DNA from: Alkalicoccobacillus gibsonii
GTDB lineage: Bacteria; Bacillota; Bacilli; Bacillales; Bacillaceae_D
Length of the DNA stretch: 64,000 bases
Reading direction: 5' to 3'
NCBI RefSeq assembly: GCF_016798245.1
Contig: NZ_JAEUZA010000001.1
Span: 418,221-482,220, forward strand
The notes beneath the pieces were generated by a model. The model did not search any database and was not told the DNA's origin. It was given only the letters and a program-made list of their open reading frames with translations. The stretch's first letter is position 1. Each line of letters opens with the position of its first letter. The position numbers and the translations under genes were made by a program. Of this stretch, positions 45,216-53,467 are shown piece by piece.

Positions 45216-45884
45216 ATGGAGACAATACAAGACTTAATTCTTTATTACTCTCAGAATAGTGGGTATGTATGGACAGAATTTTATCGTCATTTTCTAATGT
45301 CTGCTTATGGGGTGTTTTTTGCAGCTCTTGTTGCAATACCGCTTGGCGTTCTGATTGCTCGTTACAGTAGGCTAAGTGGAGTTGTATTAACCATTACCAA
45401 TGTCATTCAAACCATCCCGGCACTTGCGATGTTAGCCGTTTTGATGCTGGTGCTTGGACTTGGAGCCAATACAGTTGTGTTAGCGTTGTTCCTCTACTCG
45501 TTATTGCCTATTTTACGAAATACGTATACCGGTATTAAAAATGTAGATCGAGCACTTGTGGAATCAGGTAGAGCTATGGGGATGACAAGATGGCAGCTAC
45601 TATATATGCTTGAACTTCCGCTCGCGTTATCTGTTATTACCGCAGGATTGCGCACAGCCTTAGTTTTTGCAATCGGCATTACAACAATCGGTACATTTAT
45701 TGGGGCTGGTGGACTTGGTGACATTGTGATCAGAGGAACAAATGCTACTGATGGTACGGCTATTATTTTAGCAGGAGCCATTCCCACCGCATTAATGGCT
45801 ATTTTAGCAGACGTGTTGATGGGGTGGATTGAACGAACCCTCTCACCATCATCAAAACAACAAAAGCAAGCGAATCCTGTTTAA
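45216..45884 (+). CDS. opuCD: OpuC importer, permease subunit 2
   Basis: A 222-residue permease paralogous to opu[42 protein letters not shown] (EAA-like loop) and [25 protein letters not shown] overlaps the opuCC stop. It closes the operon before a strong terminator. Confidence 0.9.
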   Translation: METIQDLILYYSQNSGYVWTEFYRHFLMSAYGVFFAALVAIPLGVLIARYSRLSGVVLTITNVIQTIPALAMLAVLMLVLGLGANTVVLALFLYSLLPILRNTYTGIKNVDRALVESGRAMGMTRWQLLYMLELPLALSVITAGLRTALVFAIGITTIGTFIGAGGLGDIVIRGTNATDGTAIILAGAIPTALMAILADVLMGWIERTLSPSSKQQKQANPV

Positions 45885-45886
45885 AC

Positions 45887-45925
45887 AAAAGAAGACCTCA
45901 TCATTAGTCGTTGAGGTCTTCTTTT
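45887..45925. terminator. Terminator after opuCD
   Basis: AAAAGAAGACCTCA (45887-45900) pairs perfectly with TGAGGTCTTCTTTT (45912-45925). It can also stop transcripts from the convergent yjcZ-like gene. Confidence 0.9.
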
Positions 45926-45943
45926 ATAAGAAGATAGGTTGAC

Positions 45944-46027
45944 TTAGTAGCTGTAAGCTGAGCCAACGATTACAAGAAGAATGAATAAAACAACGATAAA
46001 CGCAAAACCATTTTCATATCCGCCCAT
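45944..46027 (-). CDS. YjcZ-family sporulation microprotein (27 residues)
   Basis: A 27-residue frame, MGGYENGFAFIVVLFILLVI then VGSAYSY, has a Gly-rich start and one hydrophobic helix. This is the hallmark of the YjcZ/SscA-like microproteins produced in sporulating Bacillus. AAAGGAG lies 8 bases before the ATG. On the same strand CATAGTATA (46065-46057) resembles a sigma-E/sigma-K -10 (CATAnnnTA), which would fit mother-cell expression; the matching -35 AC is 18 rather than 16-17 bases away. The remaining part of the gap to 46203 contains a short GC-rich hairpin (46085-46100) and no other gene that I can support. Confidence 0.75.
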   Translation of the reverse strand: MGGYENGFAFIVVLFILLVIVGSAYSY

Positions 46028-46203
46028 TGTCAACACTCCTTTATTATAGCCTACCTTATACTATGTAATATGATTAAAAGAGCGTGGGCACCAGCGCCCA
46101 TTTATCGGCCACCGCGTATCATTAGGAAAGTGTCTATTGATATAGTAAACTAAAAGAGTAAAGCGATTCTATTAAAAATGGGATTTACAGAGGAGTGTTC
46201 TTA

Positions 46204-46734
46204 ATGTTAAAAAAATTGTTTGGACTAGACAAAAATGAAAATCAACAATCTACAACGGAAGAGGCTCCAACAGAAGAAACTGTTTTTGCGGTAGCAAACG
46301 GTACGTTGGTTCCACTAGAAGAGGTACCAGACCCAACATTTTCTCAAAAAATGATCGGAGACGGAGCTGCTATTGATCCAACAGACGGTCAAGTGGTGTC
46401 ACCAGTTGCAGGAGAAGTATTGCAGGTATTTCCGACAAAGCACGCAATTGGTATTCGAACAAATGGTGGAGCAGAGCTTCTTATTCACATTGGCCTTGAA
46501 ACGGTTAATATGGACGGGGAAGGGTTTACGGCACATGTAAAAGCAGGAGATCATGTAGAGGTTGGTACACTTCTTGTTGAGTATGATCTTGAACTTGTAA
46601 GAGAAAAGGCATCAAGCACTCTCATTCCAGTGGTGGTAACCAATCACGAGGATCTAGGCGGAATTGATGTCGAGACTTCAGGCACTTCTGAGGCAGGAAA
46701 CACTGCGCACTTAACCGTCAAATATAAGCGTTAA
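46204..46734 (+). CDS. PTS glucose-type EIIA domain protein
   Basis: A 176-residue free-standing EIIA-Glc (Crr/YpqE-like) protein. Residues 1-30 are an acidic linker (EEAPTEETVF). The domain follows, with ATDGQVVSPVAGEVLQ-like text (here DPTDGQVVSPVAGEVLQ), the first active-site His in TKHAIGI and the phospho-accepting His in LLIHIGLETV. It passes phosphate from HPr to a sugar permease lacking its own EIIA, or acts in regulation. ATG 46204 follows AGAGGAG by 8 bases. No PTS permease is nearby. Confidence 0.87.
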   Translation: MLKKLFGLDKNENQQSTTEEAPTEETVFAVANGTLVPLEEVPDPTFSQKMIGDGAAIDPTDGQVVSPVAGEVLQVFPTKHAIGIRTNGGAELLIHIGLETVNMDGEGFTAHVKAGDHVEVGTLLVEYDLELVREKASSTLIPVVVTNHEDLGGIDVETSGTSEAGNTAHLTVKYKR

Positions 46735-46827
46735 ACCCGTCACGGAGAATCCATAAATACATGCTAGTTTTTCTCCATCTTTCCTGTTACACTACGATAG
46801 TTGTATGTATGAAGAAAGGGTGTTGGC

Positions 46828-47382
46828 ATGTCAGCTTTACTCGTTTTTATTGTCCAGCTTCTTTATGTTCCTATTCTAACCATTAGAACCATTATGATGG
46901 TTAAAGGAATGAAGGAACGTGCGGCAGCAATGGGCGCACTAGAAGGTATTATCTACGTTGTTGCCTTAGGAATCGTATTCAGTGATTTAAGTAACTATTA
47001 TAATATGATTGCCTATGCTTTAGGCTTCGCTGTTGGTCTGTATATCGGAGCGATCATTGAAGAGAAGCTGGCAATTGGATATTTAACGTTTGAAGTAAAT
47101 ATCCCTACAAGAAATCAAGAGTTGATTGACAGGCTTAGAGAAGTAGGATTCAGTGTTTCTACTTCAGCTGTAGAGGGCATGACATCTACTCGTTATCAGC
47201 TTGACTGTACTGCCAGACGCGATCGAGAAAAGGAATTTATACGCGTGGTTACTGAATACGAGCCAGCTGCGTTTATCGTTTCCTTTGAACCGAGAAGCTT
47301 TAAAGGTGGATACATTACAAAAGCAATGAAGCGTCGTCGTGAGAAATACTTGAAAAAGAAGAAAAATGCAGAACAATCATAA
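46828..47382 (+). CDS. UPF0316/DUF2179 membrane protein (YebE-like)
   Basis: A 184-residue protein with three N-terminal membrane segments (residues about 3-25, 37-57, 62-80), including the [22 protein letters not shown] motif, and a C-terminal cytosolic DUF2179-like domain ending in a basic [12 protein letters not shown] tail. Members occur across Bacillus (B. subtilis YebE) and have no established function. GAAAGGGTG precedes the start. It ends at a shared terminator. Confidence 0.85.
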   Translation: MSALLVFIVQLLYVPILTIRTIMMVKGMKERAAAMGALEGIIYVVALGIVFSDLSNYYNMIAYALGFAVGLYIGAIIEEKLAIGYLTFEVNIPTRNQELIDRLREVGFSVSTSAVEGMTSTRYQLDCTARRDREKEFIRVVTEYEPAAFIVSFEPRSFKGGYITKAMKRRREKYLKKKKNAEQS

Positions 47383-47385
47383 GCA

Positions 47386-47415
47386 AAAACCCCGCTCCAT
47401 AAGGAGCGGGGTTTT
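47386..47415. terminator. Bidirectional terminator between yebE-like gene and uppP
   Basis: AAAACCCCGCTCC (47386-47398) pairs perfectly with GGAGCGGGGTTTT (47403-47415). Confidence 0.92.
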
Positions 47416-47422
47416 CTTTCAC

Positions 47423-48256
47423 TTAAAATTGGTTCGGGTCTACATCACCTAAAAAGAAATACACAACAAACGCTAAAACAAAGCAGTAGATTGAAAAATA
47501 AATGAGTTTGCTTCGTTTAAAGAAATTGATAAACCATACAATTCCAATTAAAGATGATACAAACGTGACGACAACCGCTACAAGCAGTGGAAACGCTCCT
47601 GCTACAGCAAGTAATTCTCCATTTAATAAATCTTTAATAGCAAGTACGGTTGAACCAAGAATAACCGGAATGGATAGTAAAAAGGAATAACGAACGGCTG
47701 TTTCTTTTGTTAATCCAGCAAACATCCCAAAAACAAGTGTCGTTCCAGAGCGTGAAAGTCCAGGAATTAAGGCAATCGATTGTCCGATCCCGATGATCAC
47801 TGAATCGAAAAGGGTCATATCCTTTTCAGTTCTGTTTCCTGTGCGAATGGCGCGCTCGATTAGAATTAGAGAAATTCCTGTAATAGCAAGTGATATGGCA
47901 ATCACAGTAGGACCTTTAAGTGCAGTAGAGATGTAATCTTCAAAAAGAATACCCGCTACACCAGTAATCACTGTAGCGACCAGTATGTAAATTGAAAACC
48001 AGAAATTCGTTTTGTTTTCCTCTGAACGATTCTTTATGTAGCTAAAGAAACCAATAATTAATTCAATTAAATCTTTTCGGTAATAAATAATTACCGCTAA
48101 AACGGAACCTAGATGAAGTAGAATTTCAAATCCAAACCCAGGAAACGAGATATCAAAAAGTAATTGGGTAATTACAAGGTGGGCGGAGCTTGAGATTGGA
48201 AGGAATTCAGTAAGTCCTTGTACCAATCCTAGCACAATAGCCTCAAGTATTGTCAT
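47423..48256 (-). CDS. uppP: Undecaprenyl-diphosphate phosphatase UppP (BacA)
   Basis: A 277-residue membrane enzyme that recycles undecaprenyl pyrophosphate for cell-wall synthesis and can give bacitracin tolerance. The two catalytic loops are clear: GLVQGLTEFLPISSSAHL (about residues 10-27) and LIPGLSRSGTTLVFGM (about 160-175). Start 48256 is 8 bases after AAAGGA; ATG 48262 is closer and less likely. It is monocistronic. Confidence 0.92.
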   Translation of the reverse strand: MTILEAIVLGLVQGLTEFLPISSSAHLVITQLLFDISFPGFGFEILLHLGSVLAVIIYYRKDLIELIIGFFSYIKNRSEENKTNFWFSIYILVATVITGVAGILFEDYISTALKGPTVIAISLAITGISLILIERAIRTGNRTEKDMTLFDSVIIGIGQSIALIPGLSRSGTTLVFGMFAGLTKETAVRYSFLLSIPVILGSTVLAIKDLLNGELLAVAGAFPLLVAVVVTFVSSLIGIVWFINFFKRSKLIYFSIYCFVLAFVVYFFLGDVDPNQF

Positions 48257-48443
48257 AGTCATATTCCTTTCTTTCACTGTTCATCTCTTTAGTATGTATA
48301 TGTTCTACTAGCTGCTTCATTCTAGCAAATATTTACTCGTTCGTGAAGGGTTTTTCAGATTTATACATGTTCTTACCATCTTGCCGAACGAAACAGCTAA
48401 CTATATACTGAACATACTATTAATCTTTTGGAGCGGACTGACT

Positions 48444-48977
48444 ATGAAACGAAAAATAACGATATTCATCTTGATTATTGCGATTTGTATTGGAGCCGGT
48501 TTGCTTGTAAATCAATTTGTAAATAGTTCTAAACAGGTCGGTAGCCAAGAAGGAATGCAGACTGAATCGATTCATTTAGAAGATGCGAACGGGCAAACAG
48601 CTGATGTATTCGAGCCGAAAAATCGTGTAACCGTGTTAAATGTCTGGGCTACATGGTGTGAACCATGTGTTCGTGAACTTCCAGCATTAATGGAATTAGC
48701 CTCAGATTATCAATCAAAAGGCGTTGATGTTGTGACGTTGAATGCACAAAAATTTGAACGTATCCCCGAGCATACATTTGAATTTATGGAGGAACAACAA
48801 TTAACGCTACCCGTGTTTTTGGATTCTGAGGGTGAATTCTTTGACGCGTACAATGTGCAAGGATTACCTACAACTTTTATCGTGGATGCGGACCAAATCA
48901 TCGTGAAGCGTATTGAAGGTGAGGTTCATTACGAGATGATCCAAGAAATCATTGATCCACTCTTAACTTCTCATTGA
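48444..48977 (+). CDS. Membrane-anchored thioredoxin-like protein (TlpA/ResA family)
   Basis: A 177-residue protein. An N-terminal signal anchor (residues about 5-25) leads to an extracytoplasmic thioredoxin fold with VLNVWATWCEPCVRELP (CxxC, WCEPC, about residue 72) and the cis-Pro segment QGLPTTFIVD. ResA-type proteins reduce disulfides in apocytochrome c, and StoA does so for spore cortex proteins; this protein could do either. GGAG lies 10 bases before ATG 48444. A terminator follows. Confidence 0.85.
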   Translation: MKRKITIFILIIAICIGAGLLVNQFVNSSKQVGSQEGMQTESIHLEDANGQTADVFEPKNRVTVLNVWATWCEPCVRELPALMELASDYQSKGVDVVTLNAQKFERIPEHTFEFMEEQQLTLPVFLDSEGEFFDAYNVQGLPTTFIVDADQIIVKRIEGEVHYEMIQEIIDPLLTSH

Positions 48978-48985
48978 AATTGATT

Positions 48986-49018
48986 GAAGATCCTTATAGC
49001 AAGGGTCTTCTTTTTTTT
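48986..49018 (+). terminator. Terminator after the thioredoxin-like gene
   Basis: GAAGATCC (48986-48993) pairs with GGGTCTTC (49003-49010, one G-U), then a T-run. Confidence 0.8.
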
Positions 49019-49065
49019 ATAGTAGATTCATAAGATGAAGCGATATGTAAAAGGGAGTGAAAAAA

Positions 49066-50133
49066 GTGCAAAAGGAATGCTGGACCGTTACTGAATCCAT
49101 TGTTTTTGAAGATGAAACGATTCAAATTGTACAAACAGCTGATTCGTCCTATCCTGCCATTCTTTATAAACGTTTTTTTCCTGCTGTCTCAATAGGAACA
49201 AAGCTAGTCATTAATCAAACGGCAACAGCGCTTAACTTAGGAACAGGTGGGTTTGATTTTGTAAAGCACGTATTTGCGAGTACTAGAGAATCCGAGAAGA
49301 ATGAGTCTCATATTATGAAGCTTCGATATATGCCTTTGCAGCACGTAGTAAACAGTCTGGAAGAAAGAAAAGAACTTCACCCATTGTTTGAGAATCATTC
49401 TTCCTTACAAAATAAAAAGATCATTCTTGCTGAGCTACATAGTATGGTTCCGATTATTTACGATGTAGCCATTGAATTAGACGAGACTGCATCGTGCTGT
49501 TTTATTTTTGATGACAGTGCTTCGTTAACGATAGAAATAAGTTCGCATATCCGCAGACTTCAAGAGTTAAGCAATTTTCATTCAATTACAATTGGTCAAT
49601 GTATAGGAGGAGAGTTTGACGCAGTAAGTCTAGCATCGGCTCTGCAGTTTGCTCATGGTTATCTTCATGCAGATCTAATCGTTATATCAGTTGGACCAGG
49701 GGTAGTAGGGACAGGGACGAAGTATGGTCATTCAGCAATGGACATAGCTAATTGGGCAAATACAGTTGGAGCGTTAGGAGGTTGTCCGGTGTGGATACCG
49801 AGGCTTTCCTTTGCGGATAATAGGGATCGGCACTATGGATTAAGCCACCACACCATTACACCATTATATGAATTTACGTATTGTCCATGTATGCTTATCT
49901 TTCCTCCGCTACAAATCGAACAAAAGAAAGTGATTGAAGCACAACTAACTAATGTGAGCCGTGTTGACCACCAATTGATTTATTCTTCCAACTTATCAAA
50001 TGAGGAAGCTGTAAGGCGCGTGTTGTCAGTTGGAAAGGTTAAAACAATGGGGCGTGGATATAACGACGATCCAGTGTTTTTTGAAGCTATATCTGAAGCC
50101 GTTTCTTTTTGCCTTAAAGGATGCACATCTTGA
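49066..50133 (+). CDS. DUF3866 family protein
   Basis: A 355-residue protein that I recognise as DUF3866, a family of unknown function found in spore-formers and actinobacteria. Characteristic text includes NQTATALNLGTGGFDFV (about residues 49-65), IMKLRYMPLQHV, and a Gly-rich VISVGPGVVGTGTKYGHSAM near the middle that resembles a nucleotide-binding loop. GTG 49066 is 8 bases after AAGGGAG. Its last 154 bases are overlapped on the opposite strand by the mciZ-like reading frame. Confidence 0.75.
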   Translation: MQKECWTVTESIVFEDETIQIVQTADSSYPAILYKRFFPAVSIGTKLVINQTATALNLGTGGFDFVKHVFASTRESEKNESHIMKLRYMPLQHVVNSLEERKELHPLFENHSSLQNKKIILAELHSMVPIIYDVAIELDETASCCFIFDDSASLTIEISSHIRRLQELSNFHSITIGQCIGGEFDAVSLASALQFAHGYLHADLIVISVGPGVVGTGTKYGHSAMDIANWANTVGALGGCPVWIPRLSFADNRDRHYGLSHHTITPLYEFTYCPCMLIFPPLQIEQKKVIEAQLTNVSRVDHQLIYSSNLSNEEAVRRVLSVGKVKTMGRGYNDDPVFFEAISEAVSFCLKGCTS

Positions 50134-50243
50134 ATCCATTCTGACACATAGACTTGTTTCTTTAATTGCTGTTTTAATCTAGCTTTAATTTCCCATGCTT
50201 TTCCTACTAGTAGAATGCCATCTTCATGAATGTGAATGTTCAT
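49980..50243 (-). CDS. mciZ: MciZ homologue (mother-cell FtsZ inhibitor) with C-terminal extension
   Basis: The frame starts MNIHIHEDGILLVGKAWEIK and continues RLKQQLKKQVYVSEWIQ. This aligns along its length with B. subtilis MciZ as I remember it (40 residues, with VLVGKAWEIRAKLKEYG and YVKDWI). MciZ caps FtsZ filaments in the mother cell during sporulation. AGGAG is 7 bases before the ATG, and CATACGTAA (50269-50261) could be a sigma-E -10. MciZ should end near residue 40, but here no stop occurs until residue 87, so about 47 residues are read antisense to the 3' end of the DUF3866 gene. The neighbouring nudF supports the assignment. Confidence 0.72.
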   Translation of the reverse strand: MNIHIHEDGILLVGKAWEIKARLKQQLKKQVYVSEWIQDVHPLRQKETASDIASKNTGSSLYPRPIVLTFPTDNTRLTASSFDKLEE

Positions 50244-50319
50244 ACTTTCACTCCTGTCTATTACGTATGGTACACTCTTATGAGAGAATCCATACTTGTA
50301 GACCAAAGGAGTTTGACTC

Positions 50320-50865
50320 ATGACATATTTAACGGAAAAGACGATCTCAACGGAATCCATTTTTACAGGAAAGGTAATCTCTTTACAAGTTGACACGGTA
50401 ACCCTACCCAACGGAAACGAAAGCAAAAGAGAGCTTGTTAAGCATCCTGGAGCGGTGGCTGTAATTGCCGTAACAGATGAAGGGAAACTCGTGCTTGTTA
50501 ATCAATTTCGAAAACCACTTGAAAAGGCGATATTAGAAATCCCAGCAGGTAAAATTGATCCAGGTGAAGCCCCAATTAAAACAGCAGCTCGCGAATTAAA
50601 AGAAGAAACAGGATACACTGCGAAGGAATTAGAGCTTGTAACTTCCTTTTATACATCGCCCGGATTTGCAGATGAGATCATCTATATATATGAAGCGAAG
50701 GGACTACTTCAAGGTGAGGCAAGCCCAGATGCAGATGAATTTGTAGAAGTCACAGAGGTAACGCTTGAGCAAGCTCAAGCTCTTGTTAATGATCAAACCA
50801 TCCATGATGCAAAAACTGCCTATGCCGTCATGTACCTTCTATTAAAACAAGCACAAGCGAAGTAG
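50320..50865 (+). CDS. nudF: ADP-ribose pyrophosphatase NudF (YqkG), NUDIX family
   Basis: A 181-residue NUDIX hydrolase with a canonical box GKIDPGEAPIKTAARELKEETGYTA-like segment (residues about 84-108). The downstream YTSPGFADEIIYIYEA is typical of ADP-ribose pyrophosphatases. It cleaves ADP-ribose to AMP and ribose 5-phosphate. AAAGGAG precedes the ATG. Its position before spoIIM and fur matches yqkG of B. subtilis. Confidence 0.9.
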   Translation: MTYLTEKTISTESIFTGKVISLQVDTVTLPNGNESKRELVKHPGAVAVIAVTDEGKLVLVNQFRKPLEKAILEIPAGKIDPGEAPIKTAARELKEETGYTAKELELVTSFYTSPGFADEIIYIYEAKGLLQGEASPDADEFVEVTEVTLEQAQALVNDQTIHDAKTAYAVMYLLLKQAQAK

Positions 50866-50921
50866 TCATATCTGATGGCCTGTCCTCATATCCTAAAATA
50901 GGTTAATGAGGGGGCCATTTA

Positions 50922-51554
50922 ATGAAAAAGCGGACGATTCAGGAAGTGATTCTGACACACGTTGAAGAAAATCGGACAATCTACTTATTTACAACCGTTT
51001 TATTTCTAATTGGTATCGTCTTTGGTGCGATCATAGTCAATAGCTTACATTTGAATCAGAAGAACGACTTATATATGTATTTGAATCAATTTTTTGTTCA
51101 AGTTCAAGACGGGAACATAGCAGGTTCTAAAGAAATCTTCAGTCAGAGTTATATTCATTACGGGAAGTATTTTGCTCTCATGTGGATTTTAGGTTTATCT
51201 TTAATTGGACTTCCCGTCATTTTAATTCTCCTTTTTCTAAAAGGCGTTGTTGTAGGATTCACGGTTGGTTTTTTAGTGAACCAAATGGGGTTCCAAGGAT
51301 TTCTTTTGGCAGCTGTATCGATCCTTCCACAAAATCTTTTGCTTGTCCCTGCTTTTATCATTGTTGGAACTGCGAGTGTATCTTTTTGTTTGAAGATGAT
51401 CCGTCAGCAATTTGCTAAAAAAGTTCATCAGCCTGTTTTTCCTCAATTTCTACGATATTCATTACTACTTTTATGTATGGGAGGAGCCTTGTCAGTAGCT
51501 GCGGCGCTCGAAGCGTACGTTTCTCCTTATCTTATGAAATTAGTGGTCGGATAA
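50922..51554 (+). CDS. spoIIM: Stage II sporulation protein M
   Basis: A 210-residue membrane protein with five or six hydrophobic segments, including LFTTVLFLIGIVFGAIIVNS near the N-terminus and VGFTVGFLVNQMGFQGFLLA. SpoIIM joins SpoIID and SpoIIP in the DMP complex that remodels peptidoglycan during engulfment. Its order nudF-spoIIM-fur is the same as in B. subtilis. A GAGGGGG site lies 9 bases before the ATG. Confidence 0.9.
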   Translation: MKKRTIQEVILTHVEENRTIYLFTTVLFLIGIVFGAIIVNSLHLNQKNDLYMYLNQFFVQVQDGNIAGSKEIFSQSYIHYGKYFALMWILGLSLIGLPVILILLFLKGVVVGFTVGFLVNQMGFQGFLLAAVSILPQNLLLVPAFIIVGTASVSFCLKMIRQQFAKKVHQPVFPQFLRYSLLLLCMGGALSVAAALEAYVSPYLMKLVVG

Positions 51555-51572
51555 ACGATACTCATTTTCATT

Positions 51573-51641
51573 TAATAATGATTATTTGTTAATAGATAAT
51601 AATCATTATCAATTGACACTGTTTTTCAATAAGATTATAAT
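51573..51641 (+). promoter_or_regulatory. fur promoter with two Fur/PerR-type boxes
   Basis: A near-ideal sigma-A promoter, TTGACA (51613-51618), 17 bp, TATAAT (51636-51641), drives fur. Directly upstream are TAATAATCATTATCA (51597-51611), 13 of 14 matches to the 7-1-7 TGATAAT-n-ATTATCA box, and TAATAATGATTATTT (51573-51587), which is nearer to the PerR pattern. In B. subtilis fur is controlled by PerR; here Fur autoregulation, PerR control or both are possible. Confidence 0.72.
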
Positions 51642-51680
51642 AAACGTATTGAAATGGAAGTCGGGTTAGGAGGAGTACTG

Positions 51681-52169
51681 ATGGAAAATCGTCTTGAGCG
51701 AATAAAGAAGCACCTTCATTCTCAAAGCTATAAGCTGACCCCTCAACGAGAAGCAACAGTGATGGTATTACTTGAACATGAAGAGGACCACTTGAGTGCT
51801 GAGGATGTTTACCTCCTCGTAAAGGACAAAGCTCCGGAGATTGGTTTAGCAACAGTGTATCGGACATTAGAACTTTTAGCAGAGCTAAAAATCGTTGATA
51901 AAATTAACTTTGGTGATGGGGTTTCCCGGTTTGATCTACGAAAAGAAGGAGCGGCTCATTTCCATCATCATTTGGTGTGTATTGAATGTGGCGCAGTAGA
52001 TGAGATCGAAGAGGATTTACTAGGAGACGTTGAGAAGGTAGTAGAACGAGATTATAACTTTAAAATAAAGGATCATCGTTTAACGTTTCACGGTATATGC
52101 TATCGCTGTAAGGATCAATATGTGGATGAGTCAGAAGAAGAGTCAAAAGAAATGCAAAATCAAGCTTAA
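51681..52169 (+). CDS. fur: Ferric uptake regulator Fur
   Basis: A 162-residue metalloregulator, nearly co-linear with B. subtilis Fur (YKLTPQREATVMVLLEHEED; PEIGLATVYRTLELL; HFHHHLVCIECGAVDEIEED). The metal-binding His cluster and the CxxC pairs for structural zinc (CIECG; CYRCK) are present. The C-terminus is about 13 residues longer and acidic (ESEEESKEMQNQA). ATG 51681 is 7 bases after AGGAGG. With Fe2+ it represses iron-uptake genes. Its promoter carries two Fur-like boxes. Confidence 0.93.
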   Translation: MENRLERIKKHLHSQSYKLTPQREATVMVLLEHEEDHLSAEDVYLLVKDKAPEIGLATVYRTLELLAELKIVDKINFGDGVSRFDLRKEGAAHFHHHLVCIECGAVDEIEEDLLGDVEKVVERDYNFKIKDHRLTFHGICYRCKDQYVDESEEESKEMQNQA

Positions 52170-52178
52170 TGAAGCAGG

Positions 52179-52213
52179 AAAAGACGCTATGAATGAATCA
52201 TAGTGTCTTTTTT
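52179..52213 (+). terminator. Terminator after fur
   Basis: AAAAGACGCTATG (52179-52191) pairs with CATAGTGTCTTTT (one G-U), followed by T residues. Confidence 0.85.
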
Positions 52214-52301
52214 ATATGTTTTCATATAGAAGGTATATTCCCCTTAGAAAATGGCATACCTTAAACAAGAGATGCTTGTTTTAAAGAAGGGGATGTTATT
52301 G

Positions 52302-52535
52302 ATGAAAGACTGGGTTATAGCTGGATTACAAACATTTAAAGTCATGCTTTTATTTATTGGATGCACGTTATTCTTTTATTATGGTATTCTATGGGTAAGT
52401 CAAGAATATGAGAGTTACTATCGCTACGATTCTCCAAGCGGAAATGCGGTGAAAGTAACAGCTGAAACGGATTCAGAACCCGATCATCCGTCTCTCTTAA
52501 CTAGACTTGGCTGGTTTTATCAATTAGGAGAATAA
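52302..52535 (+). CDS. yqzK: YqzK-like small membrane protein (DUF4227)
   Basis: A 77-residue protein with one N-terminal membrane helix (VMLLFIGCTLFFYYGILWVS) and a hydrophilic tail ending SLLTRLGWFYQLGE. The position between fur and xerD and the overall form match yqzK of B. subtilis, of unknown function. ATG 52302 has AAGGGG about 9 bases upstream; ATG 52293 abuts that site and is less likely. Confidence 0.8.
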   Translation: MKDWVIAGLQTFKVMLLFIGCTLFFYYGILWVSQEYESYYRYDSPSGNAVKVTAETDSEPDHPSLLTRLGWFYQLGE

Positions 52536-52562
52536 AAGCTAGAAAATGGATGTGACTCAGCA

Positions 52563-53453
52563 ATGCTTGATGATGTAGAAGACTTTATCCATTATTTGCA
52601 GGTTGAAAGAGGATATTCAGATAATACGATTTCTTCTTATCGAAATGATTTAAAGTCCTACCTCGCTTATCTAAAAAACGTGGAGACGATCTCTCGTCTT
52701 TCTGATGTGGATCGTTCCTTGATTGTTGAATACCTCTTTTTCTTAATGGAAAAGGGTCGGGCTGAGACAACGATTGCGAGAAGTATTGCGTCGATTCGAG
52801 GACTTCATCAATTTTTGTTAAGAGAAGGAAGAGTAGGTCATGACCCTAGCGTTCATGTTGAAATTCCGAAGGCACCAAAACGATTACCTAAGGTTTTATC
52901 CCCCAAGGAAGTTGAAGCATTACTTGAGGCACCCGGGAATGGTGATTCAATTGCTATTCGTAACCAGGCCATGCTTGAAGTGATGTATGCAACGGGCATA
53001 CGGGTAAGTGAATTAATTGGGTTAACAACGTCTGATTGCCATTTAACAATGGGTTTTTTGCGTTGTCTTGGAAAAGGGAACAAAGAACGCATTATTCCTC
53101 TTGGGTCAAAGGCATCAGAGGCTGTACATACATACTTAGAAAAAGCTCGTCCACATTTACTGAAGAGTCAGCGCCATGATACGCTATTTGTGAATCACCG
53201 AGGGGGAGAATTGTCCAGGCAAGGGTTTTGGAAAATCTTAAAACAGCTTGCTATGAAGGCTCATATTGATAAGCCGTTAACCCCACATACGTTACGTCAT
53301 TCGTTTGCGACACATTTGTTGGAAAACGGTGCAGATTTAAGAGCAGTTCAGGAAATGCTAGGACATGTAGACATTTCAACGACTCAAATTTATACACATG
53401 TTACAAAAAGTCGGATGAAGGATGTTTATTCGATGTACCATCCAAGAGCATAG
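52563..53453 (+). CDS. xerD: Site-specific tyrosine recombinase XerD (RipX)
   Basis: A 296-residue tyrosine recombinase that, with XerC, resolves chromosome dimers at dif. The N-terminal SAM-like domain (FIHYLQVERGYSDNTISSYR) and the catalytic set are visible: Arg in GIRVSELIGL, Lys in GKGNKER, HTLRHSFATHLL (H-x-x-R), the His of LGHVDIST and the Tyr nucleophile in QIYTHV. It is a chromosomal core gene, not a mobile-element integrase, as shown by the deoB/pnp neighbours. The ribosome site is weak (GGATGTGA). Confidence 0.93.
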   Translation: MLDDVEDFIHYLQVERGYSDNTISSYRNDLKSYLAYLKNVETISRLSDVDRSLIVEYLFFLMEKGRAETTIARSIASIRGLHQFLLREGRVGHDPSVHVEIPKAPKRLPKVLSPKEVEALLEAPGNGDSIAIRNQAMLEVMYATGIRVSELIGLTTSDCHLTMGFLRCLGKGNKERIIPLGSKASEAVHTYLEKARPHLLKSQRHDTLFVNHRGGELSRQGFWKILKQLAMKAHIDKPLTPHTLRHSFATHLLENGADLRAVQEMLGHVDISTTQIYTHVTKSRMKDVYSMYHPRA

Positions 53454-53467
53454 GTCAATCTCAATGT

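Noticed and set aside
45494-45787. Minus-strand frame inside opuCD, and similar ones inside opuCB and opuCA
   Set aside because: Antisense shadows of conserved transporter genes with no ribosome sites.
46085-46100. GC-rich mini-hairpin TGGGC/GCCCA as a terminator
   Set aside because: The stem is only 5 bp and lacks a T-run in either direction.
52563-53453. Tyrosine recombinase as the mark of an integrative element
   Set aside because: The gene is XerD, set in its conserved fur-yqzK-xerD-deoB context; no attachment repeats or phage genes are near.
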